Source: G965195345 sp965277775
Lineage (GTDB): Bacteria; Pseudomonadota; Gammaproteobacteria; CAKMZV01
DNA length: 64,000 nt
Assembly (NCBI GenBank): GCA_965277775.1
Contig: OZ255843.1
Location: 248,001-312,000, forward strand
Direction of reading: 5' to 3'
The notes below the pieces were generated by a model that worked only from the letters and a program-made list of their open reading frames with translations, did no database searches and had not been told where the DNA came from. Shown one piece after another: positions 28,351-38,705 of the stretch. Position 1 is the first letter of the stretch. Each line of letters begins with the position of its first letter. The position numbers were made by a program, and so were the translations under genes.

Positions 28351-29664
28351 TCATCCATGATCAACCAATGCCAAAGCATCTGAAACCACAAAAAAAGACC
28401 CATAAGCGAATACAAAACCAGGCGTTTGGCTTTTGATCTTTTTAATGGCGTCGGCAAAATCCTTCACCACTTGATAATGATTGATGCCCGTTTCATTCAA
28501 TGCTTTTTCGATGGTGGCTAATTCTGCCTGCCGGTGATTGGCCTGCTCAGACGAAATGGGATAAATAAACCAATTGGTTACCAAAGATTTAAAGGGTTGA
28601 ATACACGCGTGTACATCTTTATCTTTCAAAGCGGAATAAATGGCATAAATGGGCGTCTTCTTAGCCTGAGCCTGGACGGTTTGGTACAAATTGCCAACCG
28701 CTTGGGCATTATGTGCTACATCGATCATCACCATTTGTTCGTCTATTTGAATGGTTTGTGTGCGTCCTAATAACTGAGTTTGGGTCAAGGCTTGGGCGAT
28801 TTTATCGCTCGCGAGCGGCAATAATAAGCCCATGGCCGTAATGGCACATGCTGCATTGCTTAATTGAAACGCGCCTGTTAAAGTCGGTATGGGTAAGACC
28901 TGCGTTTGCTTATGCACATCGGTTAAGGTCCATGCTTGGGCGTCTGAGCCGTTAAAGCCTTGATCATCAGCGCTGTGGGCTCCTTGCTGCTCTTCTACGG
29001 TGCATCCTGAGTCATTTAACGCAATAAAATAGGCTTTGCTGTTTTTAGGGCGCAATGGCGCCACCCGAGGTTGAATGTTTGCGCCAATCACCAAGGGCTT
29101 TCCTGTGCGTGCTACGCCCATTTTTTCAAACAAAATGGCTTCTAAAGTATGTCCGAGGTAGTCGCAATGGTCCAAACCAATCGAAGTGATGATGGCACAA
29201 TCGTTATCGACAATATTGACCGCGTCCAAACGCCCACCCAAGCCAACTTCAAGTATGGCAATGTCTAATTGTGCTTGATGAAATATCACCAATGCCACCA
29301 AGGTGGTGTATTCAAAATAAGTCAATTTAATGGTTTGTTTGGCTTGTTCAACCCGTTCAAAAGCCGCGACAATTTGGGCATCGTCCACGGCTTGACCCGC
29401 AATGCGAATGCGTTCATTAAACTTTTGAATGTGCGGAGAGCTATAAACCGCTGATTTATACTGATGCTGAATGCTCAACTGCTCTAAAAACTGACAACAA
29501 GAGCCTTTGCCATTGGTGCCAGCAACGGTGATGACTTTTTTGGCGATGGGAAAGACGTCTAATCTTTGAGCAACGGCTTGAATGTGGTGTAGATCTAATT
29601 TTATGTGCGATGGGTCGTCAATGGAACTCAACCAGTCAGATAAGGTTTTCCGCGGCTTGGTCAC
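28351..29664 (-). CDS. folC: Dihydrofolate synthase / folylpolyglutamate synthase
   Basis: The 437-residue Mur-ligase-family enzyme begins at GTG (29664). It has the ATP loop VITVAGTNGKGSCCQFLE, a DIAILEVGLGGRLDAVN motif and a C-terminal domain with DVAHNAQAV. It adds glutamate to dihydropteroate and to folates. The gene lies between accD and the SPOR gene, the conserved gammaproteobacterial order. Confidence 0.95.
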   Translation of the reverse strand: MTKPRKTLSDWLSSIDDPSHIKLDLHHIQAVAQRLDVFPIAKKVITVAGTNGKGSCCQFLEQLSIQHQYKSAVYSSPHIQKFNERIRIAGQAVDDAQIVAAFERVEQAKQTIKLTYFEYTTLVALVIFHQAQLDIAILEVGLGGRLDAVNIVDNDCAIITSIGLDHCDYLGHTLEAILFEKMGVARTGKPLVIGANIQPRVAPLRPKNSKAYFIALNDSGCTVEEQQGAHSADDQGFNGSDAQAWTLTDVHKQTQVLPIPTLTGAFQLSNAACAITAMGLLLPLASDKIAQALTQTQLLGRTQTIQIDEQMVMIDVAHNAQAVGNLYQTVQAQAKKTPIYAIYSALKDKDVHACIQPFKSLVTNWFIYPISSEQANHRQAELATIEKALNETGINHYQVVKDFADAIKKIKSQTPGFVFAYGSFFVVSDALALVDHG

Positions 29665-29677
29665 AAGTGATTACCTA

Positions 29678-30538
29678 CTAGGTTGATTTCCTGCCAGAAC
29701 CCAATAAGGAGATCAATGCGTGAATTTTCTCACGCATCTCGTTGCGTGGCACGATCATGTCAATACTGCCATGCTCCAACAAAAATTCACTGGTTTGAAA
29801 ACCCTCTGGTAATTTTTCTCTAACGGTCTGTTCAATCACCCGTTTGCCCGCAAATCCAATGACCGCTTTGGGTTCGGCAATGATCACATCACCTAACATG
29901 GAAAGGCTAGCAGAAACACCCCCCAATGTTGGATTGGCTAAGACCGAAACATAAGGACACTGTTTTTTCTGTAAGCGTTTGATCACTGCGCTGGTTTTAG
30001 CCATTTGAGTCAATGAATGCATCGATTCCTGCATGCGCGCACCGCCACTGCTTGAAAAGCATACAAACGGCGATTTGATCGCCATGGCTCGATTCACCGC
30101 ACGGACAAATTTTTCACCCACCACAGACCCCATTGATCCACCCATAAAATTAAAATCAAAGGCACAAGCGACAATGGGCATCCCTAATAAACGCCCTTCC
30201 ATGACCAGCAATGCGTCTTTTTCGCCGGTACTCTTACGAGCTGTGGTCAATCGATCGGTATAGCGTTTGGAGTCTCTAAATTTGAGCGGGTCTTTTGATT
30301 CTATGTTGCTAAATAATTCTTCTCTGCCTTCTTCGTCAAGAAAGGTTTCCAAACGTTTTCGTGAAGAAACGCGCATGTGATAGCCACATTTTGTACAAAC
30401 ATATTTTCGTTTTTCCACATCGGCGTGATACAAGGTCGAATGGCATTCATTGCATTTGAGCCAAAGCCCATCAGCGACACTGCTTTTCTCTTTATTACCG
30501 ACATTTCTCGAAGGGATTAATTTTTCAAACCAACTCAT
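29678..30538 (-). CDS. accD: Acetyl-CoA carboxylase carboxyltransferase subunit beta
   Basis: The 286-residue protein has the N-terminal zinc ribbon with all four cysteines (C29, C32, C48, C51) and the crotonase-fold carboxyltransferase domain, including FSSSGGARMQESMHSL and ANPTLGGVSASL. With AccA it transfers carboxyl from biotin to acetyl-CoA for fatty acid synthesis. It follows trpA, as in many gammaproteobacteria. Confidence 0.97.
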   Translation of the reverse strand: MSWFEKLIPSRNVGNKEKSSVADGLWLKCNECHSTLYHADVEKRKYVCTKCGYHMRVSSRKRLETFLDEEGREELFSNIESKDPLKFRDSKRYTDRLTTARKSTGEKDALLVMEGRLLGMPIVACAFDFNFMGGSMGSVVGEKFVRAVNRAMAIKSPFVCFSSSGGARMQESMHSLTQMAKTSAVIKRLQKKQCPYVSVLANPTLGGVSASLSMLGDVIIAEPKAVIGFAGKRVIEQTVREKLPEGFQTSEFLLEHGSIDMIVPRNEMREKIHALISLLGSGRKST

Positions 30539-30580
30539 AGCAACTCTCTTTTTATCAGATTCATATGATCGAATACACCG

Positions 30581-31441
30581 TCAATCGCCTTCGCAACCTT
30601 CTGGTACATTGACATTCAATGATTGTGGGGTTTCAACGCCATTGATGGCATCCATGCTTGCGCGCATCGCGCTCAATAATTCTAAGGTTTTTTGACTGCC
30701 AATGATGGCATCATCATGTCCTAACAAAGTAATCAAAGTGCTTCCCACAATGACGGCATCGGCAAATTCGGCTATTTTGGCCGCATCTTGTGCGGTGCGA
30801 ACGCCAAATCCAACACCGACGGGTAAATCTGTTTTCTCGCGTAGCATTGCAACGCGTTTGTGGACAGTTTCAACGTCTAATTCACTTGACCCTGTCACGC
30901 CTTTTAAGGAAACATAGTAGATGAAACCCGCACCACTTTGACCGACGATGGCCATTCTATCCAATGGCGTTGTGGGCGCGACCAACAGGATCATATCAAT
31001 ACCCGCTTGTTGCGCCATTTGCCTATATTGATGATTCTCTTCAGGCGGACAGTCCACCATCACAATCCCATCAACCCCAATGGCTTTGGCTTTATCGAAA
31101 AAAGCTTGGAAACCGTAGCATTCTATAGGATTGGTATAGCCCATCAAAATAATCGGAGTCACTTCATTTTTGCGGCGAAATTTTTCGACCATATCAAATA
31201 CAGCGGGCAAGTTAATGCCTTGCGCCAAAGCTTGGTCGTTGGCTGCCTGAATCACTGAACCATCGGCAATGGGGTCAGAAAATGGCATGCCCAATTCGAT
31301 CATATCGGCGCCCGCTTTGACAAAATCGTGCAAAATTTCAGGAAATAGTGCTTTGTTGGGGTATCCTGCGGTGATGAAAGGCACCAATGCTGTGCCCTGA
31401 CGCGCTTTTAAATCTTGCAAAGTCTGTTCAATTCGGCTCAT
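30581..31441 (-). CDS. trpA: Tryptophan synthase alpha chain
   Basis: Using the ATG at 31441, which has GGCGGAG just upstream, the protein has 286 residues; another ATG six codons upstream is in frame. Catalytic residues E49 and D60 are present in ELGMPFSDPIADG, and the phosphate-binding end has VGFGVRTAQDA and DAVIVGSTL. It converts indole-glycerol phosphate to indole, which passes to TrpB. It overlaps trpB by 14 bases. The C-terminus is about 15 residues longer than usual. Confidence 0.96.
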   Translation of the reverse strand: MSRIEQTLQDLKARQGTALVPFITAGYPNKALFPEILHDFVKAGADMIELGMPFSDPIADGSVIQAANDQALAQGINLPAVFDMVEKFRRKNEVTPIILMGYTNPIECYGFQAFFDKAKAIGVDGIVMVDCPPEENHQYRQMAQQAGIDMILLVAPTTPLDRMAIVGQSGAGFIYYVSLKGVTGSSELDVETVHKRVAMLREKTDLPVGVGFGVRTAQDAAKIAEFADAVIVGSTLITLLGHDDAIIGSQKTLELLSAMRASMDAINGVETPQSLNVNVPEGCEGD

Positions 31442-32633
31442 GATTACTCCGCCGTTCATCCGCTTGCATCACCGACTGTAAATCCTTATCACCTCGCCCT
31501 GAAAGCGAGACCACAATGTTTTGATCTTTGCGCATTTTGGCAGCTAATTTTTTGGCATAAGCCAGTGCATGCGCACTCTCTAAGGCAGGAATGATGCCTT
31601 CGACTAAGGCCAACTCATGGAAGGCTTCTAAGGTTTCATCGTCATTGGCTGCGACGTATTCAACCCGACCTTGATCTTTGAGAAAAGCGTGCTCTGGTCC
31701 CACCCCTGGGTAATCTAAGCCTGCTGAAATCGAGTGTGTGCCCGAGATTTGTCCATCATCATCCATCATTAAATAGGTGCGGTTGCCGTGCAAAACACCA
31801 GGCTTTCCAACGTTCAAAGGCGCGGCGTGCTGACCCGTATCTAATCCTATGCCCCCCGCTTCTACACCGTACATGGCCACCCCAGCATCCTTAATGAATG
31901 GATGGAATAGCCCAATGGCGTTTGACCCGCCACCCACACAGGCGACCAAAGCATCGGGCAATTGGTTCAATTGCGCTTGGCATTGTTTTTTCACTTCTTC
32001 GCCAATGACTTTTTGAAAATCACGCACCATGGTTGGATAAGGGTGCGGCCCTGCTGCTGTGCCAATCACGTAAAAGGTATTGTCAACGTTTTGCACCCAA
32101 TCGCGCAGTGCATCGTTGAGTGCATCTTTGAGGGTTTGCGTGCCAGAATGCACTTCAACAACGCTGGCGCCAAGCATTTTCATGCGATAAACATTGGTTT
32201 GTTGGCGAACCGTATCGACGGCGCCCATGTAAACAACGCACTCTATGCCCATTTTGGCTGCCACTGTGGCCGATGCCACACCGTGTTGTCCAGCGCCTGT
32301 TTCAGCAATCAAACGCGTTTTGCCCATGCGTTTGGCCAATAAGATTTGACCCACCGTGTTATTGACCTTATGCGCACCTGTGTGGTTTAAGTCTTCGCGT
32401 TTTAAAAAGATTTTGGCACCACCAATTTTCTTCGTCCAACCTTCGGCAAAATAGAGCGGTGTGGGCCTGCCCACATATTGCGCCAACAAATGGCTTAGGG
32501 TTTTTTGAAAGGTGGCGTCTTGGCTCGCTTCGCTGTAGGCTTTTTCTAACTCAACCAAGGGTTGAATCAGCGTCTCGGCAACAAATGATCCGCCATAGTT
32601 ACCAAAATAACCCGTGCGTTGGTCAGCGTTCAT
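31428..32633 (-). CDS. trpB: Tryptophan synthase beta chain
   Basis: With the ATG at 32633 (MNADQRTGYFGNYGG) the protein has 401 residues. The pyridoxal phosphate lysine K89 is in HTGAHKVNN, and the cofactor phosphate loop is CVGGGSNAIG. It condenses indole with serine. The start lies 1 base after gloA ends. trpF and truA, often upstream, are replaced by gloA. The rest of the trp pathway is not in the window. Confidence 0.97.
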   Translation of the reverse strand: MNADQRTGYFGNYGGSFVAETLIQPLVELEKAYSEASQDATFQKTLSHLLAQYVGRPTPLYFAEGWTKKIGGAKIFLKREDLNHTGAHKVNNTVGQILLAKRMGKTRLIAETGAGQHGVASATVAAKMGIECVVYMGAVDTVRQQTNVYRMKMLGASVVEVHSGTQTLKDALNDALRDWVQNVDNTFYVIGTAAGPHPYPTMVRDFQKVIGEEVKKQCQAQLNQLPDALVACVGGGSNAIGLFHPFIKDAGVAMYGVEAGGIGLDTGQHAAPLNVGKPGVLHGNRTYLMMDDDGQISGTHSISAGLDYPGVGPEHAFLKDQGRVEYVAANDDETLEAFHELALVEGIIPALESAHALAYAKKLAAKMRKDQNIVVSLSGRGDKDLQSVMQADERRSNHEPN

Positions 32634-32634
32634 A

Positions 32635-33018
32635 CTATGTTCGCTCCAATAATTCGATTTCGTAACCATCAGGGTCTTGGATGAATGCCAAGATGGTGGT
32701 GCCAGCGTTCATTGGACCGGGTTCTCTTGAAATGACCGCGCCAAAATCTCGCGCCAATTGACACGTCTGTTCTATGCTTGGGACGCCAATGGCCAAATGA
32801 CCAAAAGCATCGCCTTGGTTGTATTGCGCATGGCCCCAGTTATAGGTCAATTCAATGACTGTTGAATCGGCCTCATTGCCGTAACCAAGAAAAGCCAAGG
32901 TGAATTTGCCTGATGGATATTCTTGCTGACGCAATAATCTCATGCCGAGCACTTGGGTATAAAAATCAATCGATTTTTGCAAATTTTCGACGCGTAGCAT
33001 GGTATGTAGTAGTCGCAT
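32635..33018 (-). CDS. gloA: Lactoylglutathione lyase (glyoxalase I)
   Basis: The 127-residue vicinal-oxygen-chelate enzyme begins MRLLHTMLRVENLQKSIDFY and has the metal ligands of the family: H6 region, E in VIELTYNWG, H in FGHLAIGV and E in GYEIELLE. It converts the methylglyoxal-glutathione adduct to S-lactoylglutathione. Length and motifs match E. coli GloA (135). It lies between thiL and trpB, all in one direction. Confidence 0.95.
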   Translation of the reverse strand: MRLLHTMLRVENLQKSIDFYTQVLGMRLLRQQEYPSGKFTLAFLGYGNEADSTVIELTYNWGHAQYNQGDAFGHLAIGVPSIEQTCQLARDFGAVISREPGPMNAGTTILAFIQDPDGYEIELLERT

Positions 33019-33030
33019 TGTATTCGTTCT

Positions 33031-34023
33031 TCAATTGAAAGTATGGCGATAGCCTTTTACTTGAATTAAGTCATTGTCTAAATAGATGCCAGTCTGTCCC
33101 GTGATTGTGCCAACAATCTGGCAATATCCGTTCGTTGATTGTACCAGTTTTTTGAACGCAATAAGGCGCTGTTGCGGAATAGTCATGCACAACTTATAGT
33201 CATCGCCACCAAACAATATCCAATCCCAAGCATTTTGCTTTGATTGGTCGGCGAACCTTTGTAATTGAGCGTATTCGGTAAAGGCTTGTCGCTCTAAGCG
33301 CGCACCCAATGTTTGAGGTATGGCGGTACATGGGTCGGTCTGATCAGTCACTGCCTCTGTCGCGTGTAACAAATGATTCAAGTCTTGGATAAACCCATCT
33401 GAAACATCTATACAAGCACTGGCGTAAGATTGAACCCATTGTTGCCAACCCAACTCAGGCTGAGGTTGCCAATAAGCCTCATAACATTTTTTACCCTGAG
33501 TGTTCTTTGAACCCCCCCGTTGAATCGCCCACAAGCCCGCGGCGGCCAATCCTAAGGCGCCTGTGACCACAATGGCATCACCCGCTTGCGCACCAGATCG
33601 TTTAACCACCGCGTCGGCATCACCGAGCATGGTCAAGGTTAAAACATCATTACCGCGTGTGGTGTCTCCACCAATCAAGCCAATGCCATAGTCCTGACAA
33701 GCTTGTTTGACCCCTTGAGCAAAGACGGGAAAATCAAAATCGGGTTGGACGGACAAAGACAACAAAGCCCAGCGAGGCAATGCGCCCATTGACAAGGTAT
33801 CACTGACATTAACAGCGACCAGCTTGTAGCCCAAGCAAAAGTATTCAATATGGGTGGTGGGAAAGTGTACCCCTTTGACCAGGGTATCGGTGCACAGCGT
33901 TTGCAGTCGATCGCCTGAGCGAATCACCGCACAATCATCGCCTGAACCAAGATACAGTGCCTTATCTAAAGCGTGAGGATCAAAGTCAGAGAAATGCTTT
34001 TGAATGACCTCAAATTCATCCAT
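33031..34023 (-). CDS. thiL: Thiamine-monophosphate kinase
   Basis: The 330-residue protein starts at the ATG at 34023 (MDEFEVIQKHF), overlapping the efflux pump stop by 8 bases; the frame is open much further upstream inside the pump gene but without ThiL features. The conserved SGDDCAVI, DTLVKGVHF, GLIGGDTTRG and DVSDGFIQDLNH motifs identify ThiL, which phosphorylates thiamine phosphate to the pyrophosphate. It is not next to nusB or ribE here, its usual neighbours. Confidence 0.94.
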   Translation of the reverse strand: MDEFEVIQKHFSDFDPHALDKALYLGSGDDCAVIRSGDRLQTLCTDTLVKGVHFPTTHIEYFCLGYKLVAVNVSDTLSMGALPRWALLSLSVQPDFDFPVFAQGVKQACQDYGIGLIGGDTTRGNDVLTLTMLGDADAVVKRSGAQAGDAIVVTGALGLAAAGLWAIQRGGSKNTQGKKCYEAYWQPQPELGWQQWVQSYASACIDVSDGFIQDLNHLLHATEAVTDQTDPCTAIPQTLGARLERQAFTEYAQLQRFADQSKQNAWDWILFGGDDYKLCMTIPQQRLIAFKKLVQSTNGYCQIVGTITGQTGIYLDNDLIQVKGYRHTFN

Positions 34024-37000
34024 TTTGCACTGGATTGAGCAGAGGTTCTGTCTTTTGTTTTCTGGTAAACAAGCGCCCAAGAATCTCAGCCGATTCCTCG
34101 TACAACGATAATAGTACAGGCACCACTGCAAGAATGAGAATGGTGGCCACAGCCAAACCAAAGGCGATGGTGGCTGCCATGGGGATGAGAAATTGGGCTT
34201 GTAAGGACGTCTCAAACAACAAGGGCACCAGACCGCCAATGGTCGTCAACGATGTTAATAAAACGGCCCTTAAACGAGATTTGGATGCTTCCACAAGCGC
34301 TTCATTGATGGGCATACCCGCTTCCCTCAATTTGCGGTAAGCCGTCACCAGAACGATCGAATCGTTAATCACAATGCCCGATAATCCGAACAAGCCGAAC
34401 AAAGACAATATCGACATATTCAAACCCAAAACCAAGTGTCCTAAGACCGTGCCAATCAAGCCGAAAGGGATCGCCAATATAATCAATAGCGGCCAGCCCC
34501 AAGAAGCAAAAACCCACGCCAAAACGATGTAAATGATGACTAGTCCTACGACAGCACCCGTTCGCATATCGGCAAAAGTCTCTTTTTGGCTTTCAACACG
34601 CCCTGAGGGGGCCCAATTGATGCCATAAGTATTGACAATTTCAGGCAGTATGTCCTTTTCCATGGTCGCTTCAATCACATCGAGCGAGCTCACCGAAGTA
34701 TCCAAATCTGCATTGATTTCTACGGCGACCTGTGCATTGTAATGGCGGATGGTTTCAAAGCCCTGTCTCGATGACCAAGTCACCAGATTGGCCAGTGGAA
34801 TTTGACGACCATTGGGCAACTGGAAGCTAAGCCCATCTAAGGCGGATAATTGGTTCGTTTGCTCTGATTCCAATTGGATACGGACTTCAATTTCATCTTT
34901 GCCATTGGTATAAATCTGAACCAAACGCGAAGCAAATATATTGCGCAATTGAGCGCTGATGTTTTCAACGCTGAGCCCCAAAGCGTGTGCTTGTTCGGAC
35001 AATGTGAAAATAAATTGATCCCGTCCATAAGGTTGATCGTCAGTGACATTGCTGACACCACTGAGTTGATTTAAGGCATATTTCAACGCTTCTGCTGCTT
35101 GCTTGGCCTGTTCACTGTTGTCGGCAACGATACGATAAGACACATCGCTTCCTGGCGGACCTGCTCGAGATTGGGTGATCGTTAGATTTTCTAAATCCGC
35201 AACCGTGGGTAAATTCTTACGCCACGCTTTGATCAAATCAAGATTACGAATGTTTCGAGTATCGGGGTCTGTTAATTCAAGGAATATTGAGCCCACATTT
35301 TCACCCAAATACGATCCTCGACTGCCACCGCCCAACCCTAATCTTTGCATGCGCACATCGATGATGCTTTCGCCCAATTGAGCCACCGTATCGTCCAAAG
35401 CATTGTTGGCCAACTTCAAATAATCTTCCACCACATTTTTCGGCGTGCCTGAAATAAAGGAGGCTTGTAGAAAAACCTTACGCCCTTCAGGTGAAGGCAG
35501 AAAATCAAATTTAACCAAACCAGCTCTGATAGTACCGACCGAGAGAATCAAAACCGAAAAAACCACGGAGAGTACAATCAATCGATGACGCAAGCACAGG
35601 GCCACAAATTTGGCAAAAATACCTTGCCTAACCGCATTAAAGCCACGGTCAAAATGAATACGCCAACTGCTCCAACCATTGGGGTCAATATTGCGATTCA
35701 TTTTGGCAAAGGAATGATTTAAATGGCCAGGCAACACCAAAAAGCTCTCAATCAAAGAGGCAATGATGACACAAATAACCACAATGGGCAGGGCAATCAA
35801 AAATTTACCAATAAAGCCTGAAACCAGCAATAGCGGTAGGAAAGCGGCAATGGTCGTTGCCGAAGAAGCAAACACCGGTGGCAACATTCTATGGGCGCCT
35901 GACATGGCGGCTTGCAGAGGCGACTGGCCATCTTCAAAACGCTGTAGGGCGTGCTCGCCCACCACAATGGCATCGTCAACGATGATCCCCAGAGCCATAA
36001 TGAGGGCAAATACGCTGAGCATGTTAATCGAGCCACCCAACCAATAAAGCAGCATCAAAGTAAACATAAACGACGTTGGAATACCAATCGTGACCCACAT
36101 GGCCACCCGCGTATTCATAAACACATAGAGAATAAGAATGACCAACAACAGCCCACTTAGCCCATTTTTTAACAATACGCCGATGCGCTGTTCCAATGCG
36201 ATCCAATATCGATCGAATATGACCACATCCATGCGCTCACGCAAAGACGTACCGTGTAGTCTTTCCCATTCTAATAGTTTTTCTGCCGCGGCCAAAGTAT
36301 CGCCACCATCCACTCTTTGAACCGCCAACTCTATGCCACGCTTATTGCCTGAATAGAGCAAAACCTGTTCATCTTTGGGCACCAATTCAATGGTGGAAAC
36401 ATCGCCCAAACGGATTACCTCGCTGGCATTGGAGCGCAACACAATCTCGGAGAAGTCTTCCACACTGCGTCCTTGAGCCAAAACCCTTAAGTCTCGTGTA
36501 ATGTCTTGCTCGCCAATCGAGCCAACGGGGACATCTCTGCTCGAACGGTTGATGATTTGAGCGATTTCAGCCAGGGTCATGCCCAAGGTTTGTAAGCGGG
36601 CTTCATCCATGCTGATGCGCATCTGAAGCTCGGGCAATCCTGTGAAGCTGACTTTGTCAATGCCCAAGTCCAACAATTGATTTTCAATTTGATACGCTGT
36701 CAGGCGCAATTCACTTAAGTCTGTTGCTTCTGCTGTGAGTAAAATTCGTCCAACGCTCTCATAACGGACCAATCTTTGAATAACAGGCTCCTCTGCGTCT
36801 TGCGGCAGGTTACGCAATTCAGACACCCGCTGTTTGACCCGATCCAATGATTCAATCATCTCTGTGCCTTCAACAAACTCAATGGTGATTGCAGCCACAC
36901 CCGAGGCAGAGGTCGAGGTTACTTTTTTAATATTATCGACGGACCGAATGGCTTCCTCAATTGGGTTGGTGATGGATTTTTCAACGTCTTCGGGATTAGA

Positions 37001-37195
37001 GCCTGGCCAAACGACTCGAATGGAAATGTTTTCTAATTCAAACGAGGGAAAGAATTGTCGATTGAGTTTACTGAGGGCATAGAATCCAGAACCTAGCATG
37101 ATCAGCATCAGCACATGGGCCGCCAATTTATGTTTGGCAAAAGCCCCCAGAATGCCGTATTGATTGGACTCGGTCGTCGCCTGATCAGATTGCAT
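34016..37195 (-). CDS. RND-family efflux transporter, inner-membrane pump subunit
   Basis: A 1059-residue AcrB-like pump: 12 membrane segments in two halves, each followed by a large periplasmic loop. The membrane aspartate pair is seen in GIIVDDAIVVGEHALQRFEDG and the second half has GLSGIVINDSIVLV. The ATG at 37195 lies 1 base after the adaptor gene stops; a GTG four codons upstream is also possible. It works with the adaptor encoded just upstream; no outer-membrane TolC partner is present here. The substrate is unknown; the sequence is of the HAE1 (drug/hydrophobe) type rather than the heavy-metal type. Confidence 0.93.
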   Translation of the reverse strand: MQSDQATTESNQYGILGAFAKHKLAAHVLMLIMLGSGFYALSKLNRQFFPSFELENISIRVVWPGSNPEDVEKSITNPIEEAIRSVDNIKKVTSTSASGVAAITIEFVEGTEMIESLDRVKQRVSELRNLPQDAEEPVIQRLVRYESVGRILLTAEATDLSELRLTAYQIENQLLDLGIDKVSFTGLPELQMRISMDEARLQTLGMTLAEIAQIINRSSRDVPVGSIGEQDITRDLRVLAQGRSVEDFSEIVLRSNASEVIRLGDVSTIELVPKDEQVLLYSGNKRGIELAVQRVDGGDTLAAAEKLLEWERLHGTSLRERMDVVIFDRYWIALEQRIGVLLKNGLSGLLLVILILYVFMNTRVAMWVTIGIPTSFMFTLMLLYWLGGSINMLSVFALIMALGIIVDDAIVVGEHALQRFEDGQSPLQAAMSGAHRMLPPVFASSATTIAAFLPLLLVSGFIGKFLIALPIVVICVIIASLIESFLVLPGHLNHSFAKMNRNIDPNGWSSWRIHFDRGFNAVRQGIFAKFVALCLRHRLIVLSVVFSVLILSVGTIRAGLVKFDFLPSPEGRKVFLQASFISGTPKNVVEDYLKLANNALDDTVAQLGESIIDVRMQRLGLGGGSRGSYLGENVGSIFLELTDPDTRNIRNLDLIKAWRKNLPTVADLENLTITQSRAGPPGSDVSYRIVADNSEQAKQAAEALKYALNQLSGVSNVTDDQPYGRDQFIFTLSEQAHALGLSVENISAQLRNIFASRLVQIYTNGKDEIEVRIQLESEQTNQLSALDGLSFQLPNGRQIPLANLVTWSSRQGFETIRHYNAQVAVEINADLDTSVSSLDVIEATMEKDILPEIVNTYGINWAPSGRVESQKETFADMRTGAVVGLVIIYIVLAWVFASWGWPLLIILAIPFGLIGTVLGHLVLGLNMSILSLFGLFGLSGIVINDSIVLVTAYRKLREAGMPINEALVEASKSRLRAVLLTSLTTIGGLVPLLFETSLQAQFLIPMAATIAFGLAVATILILAVVPVLLSLYEESAEILGRLFTRKQKTEPLLNPVQNG

Positions 37196-37196
37196 A

Positions 37197-38468
37197 TTAT
37201 TGTACACTCACAGGTAGCCCATCGACTGCATTGGGCAAATGGGTAATCATGATGTTGGTATCATTCAAAATTTTCTCAGATCGAATCAAAGCCCAAGCAT
37301 TTTCTGACTTTTGGCGATACGCCAAAGGCGGGTCGATCTTGCCAATATAGTCCACTAGCACAGCACGCAACCGCCCTTCTTCAATTTTATAAATCCGATT
37401 CCGACCATAGAGCGCAGAGAATGGCACAGCCACTGCATTTTGTTCAATGGGTCTATACAGCTTCATTCTCATGGAAACACCGGGTCTAATATTTGTTGTC
37501 AATGCTAGTGCTTCATTCACGGGACTGAACACGCCCATTAAACTGCCATCCGAGGCATCGCCCTCAACGCTGGACAATTCATACAATAAATTATTATCAA
37601 AGTAGGACACTTCGGCCTTAATGCCATTTTCCGAATTTAGCTCATCTAAAAAAGACAGCGCTTGATTGTTAATCAAGGCCGCTTCAATGTTAAATTTCGT
37701 TTTGGGCAGCAATCGAATCAAAGGCTTACCAGCGCTCATCGTTTCCCCTTCATTGACCAAAACTTCAACGATTAAAGCATCTTCACTCGCTTTTCGTATG
37801 CTTCTTTGCTGCGCCAAAAGGGCTTTGTTCATATTGGATTGGGCGCGGTCTGCTTGCACTTTTAAACGACTTTCACGCACCTTAAGCGTGTTTAGTTGAT
37901 CTTGTACCCCATCAACCGCAAGGGCTTGTACTAAATAGGTTTGCTCAGCATTGTCCATGCTTTGTTGGGTGGCAAATTCTTTCTTGAACAAGGTTTTTTG
38001 CCTTTTCAACTGGCGATCTCTTAAAGCCAGTAATTGCTTTTGATTTTTCAGTTGATTTTGCAGGCTTGTTGTGTCTAATTTCAGTTGCCTTAACTCAATC
38101 TGAGCCTCATCAATACTCGCTTGAGCCAAATCAACCTGTAAAACAAAATCGGATGCGTCCATATGAATCAAATCATCACCAACTTTCACTTCTTGTCCAG
38201 ATTCCACAAATATTTTATCGACCTCCCCATTGGCGGGTGCTGACAAGGTTTGAATGTTTTTCTCTCTCAAGGTGCCATAAAGAAATTGAATGGGTGTATG
38301 CGCTTGCGGGGAAACTTTGAGCTGGTTGACCGTATAAATGGTCTGCCTGGCCTCAACCTTCTGCTCTGTCTTAAATATTTTTTGCAGCTGAATAAAGCCA
38401 AAAACAGCCAGTGCCAGTATGGCAAAGAACATGACAATAGGCAATACAAACTTGAATAATGATTTCAT
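37197..38468 (-). CDS. RND efflux periplasmic adaptor (membrane fusion protein)
   Basis: A 423-residue protein with an N-terminal membrane anchor (residues about 8-28), a lipoyl/barrel-sandwich segment (ANGEVDKIFVESGQEVKVGD), a long alpha-helical hairpin (residues about 115-220, rich in Q, L, K) and a beta-barrel domain. This is the usual HlyD/AcrA adaptor layout. It is transcribed from a strong promoter at 38566-38594 and forms an operon with the pump and probably thiL. Confidence 0.92.
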   Translation of the reverse strand: MKSLFKFVLPIVMFFAILALAVFGFIQLQKIFKTEQKVEARQTIYTVNQLKVSPQAHTPIQFLYGTLREKNIQTLSAPANGEVDKIFVESGQEVKVGDDLIHMDASDFVLQVDLAQASIDEAQIELRQLKLDTTSLQNQLKNQKQLLALRDRQLKRQKTLFKKEFATQQSMDNAEQTYLVQALAVDGVQDQLNTLKVRESRLKVQADRAQSNMNKALLAQQRSIRKASEDALIVEVLVNEGETMSAGKPLIRLLPKTKFNIEAALINNQALSFLDELNSENGIKAEVSYFDNNLLYELSSVEGDASDGSLMGVFSPVNEALALTTNIRPGVSMRMKLYRPIEQNAVAVPFSALYGRNRIYKIEEGRLRAVLVDYIGKIDPPLAYRQKSENAWALIRSEKILNDTNIMITHLPNAVDGLPVSVQ

Positions 38469-38565
38469 TGGTTTATTGAGTTTTAATGGTGGTCTTTTGC
38501 TGGTTTAAATGACGATTTTTTAAGATTTTCTTGAGCTTAGCTGATCGCAGTATTCACAACATTGC

Positions 38566-38594
38566 ATTATACAGCTTTTGCTAATTTTGAACAA
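38566..38594 (-). promoter_or_regulatory. Strong sigma-70 promoter for the efflux operon
   Basis: Minus strand: TATAAT (38566-38571) with a 17-base spacer and TTGTTC (38589-38594). It lies about 100 bases ahead of the adaptor gene. The intergenic stretch 38469-38705 otherwise holds A+T-rich DNA with no gene seen; no clear operator palindrome was recognised. Confidence 0.65.
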
Positions 38595-38705
38595 ATTTTA
38601 TAGAGGCTTAAGCAAGGTGATACGCATTGATTTCTATTATCCGCCATGTTTTTTCAATTATTTTTAATCCGCGTTTCTTCAGTGTGGCAGTGCCAAGAAA
38701 TGGTA

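Noticed and set aside
34024..34239. N-terminal extension of thiL into the efflux pump gene
   Set aside because: The extra 72 residues are a shadow of the pump frame, rich in Cys, Trp and Pro, with no ThiL similarity; the ATG at 34023 fits the family.
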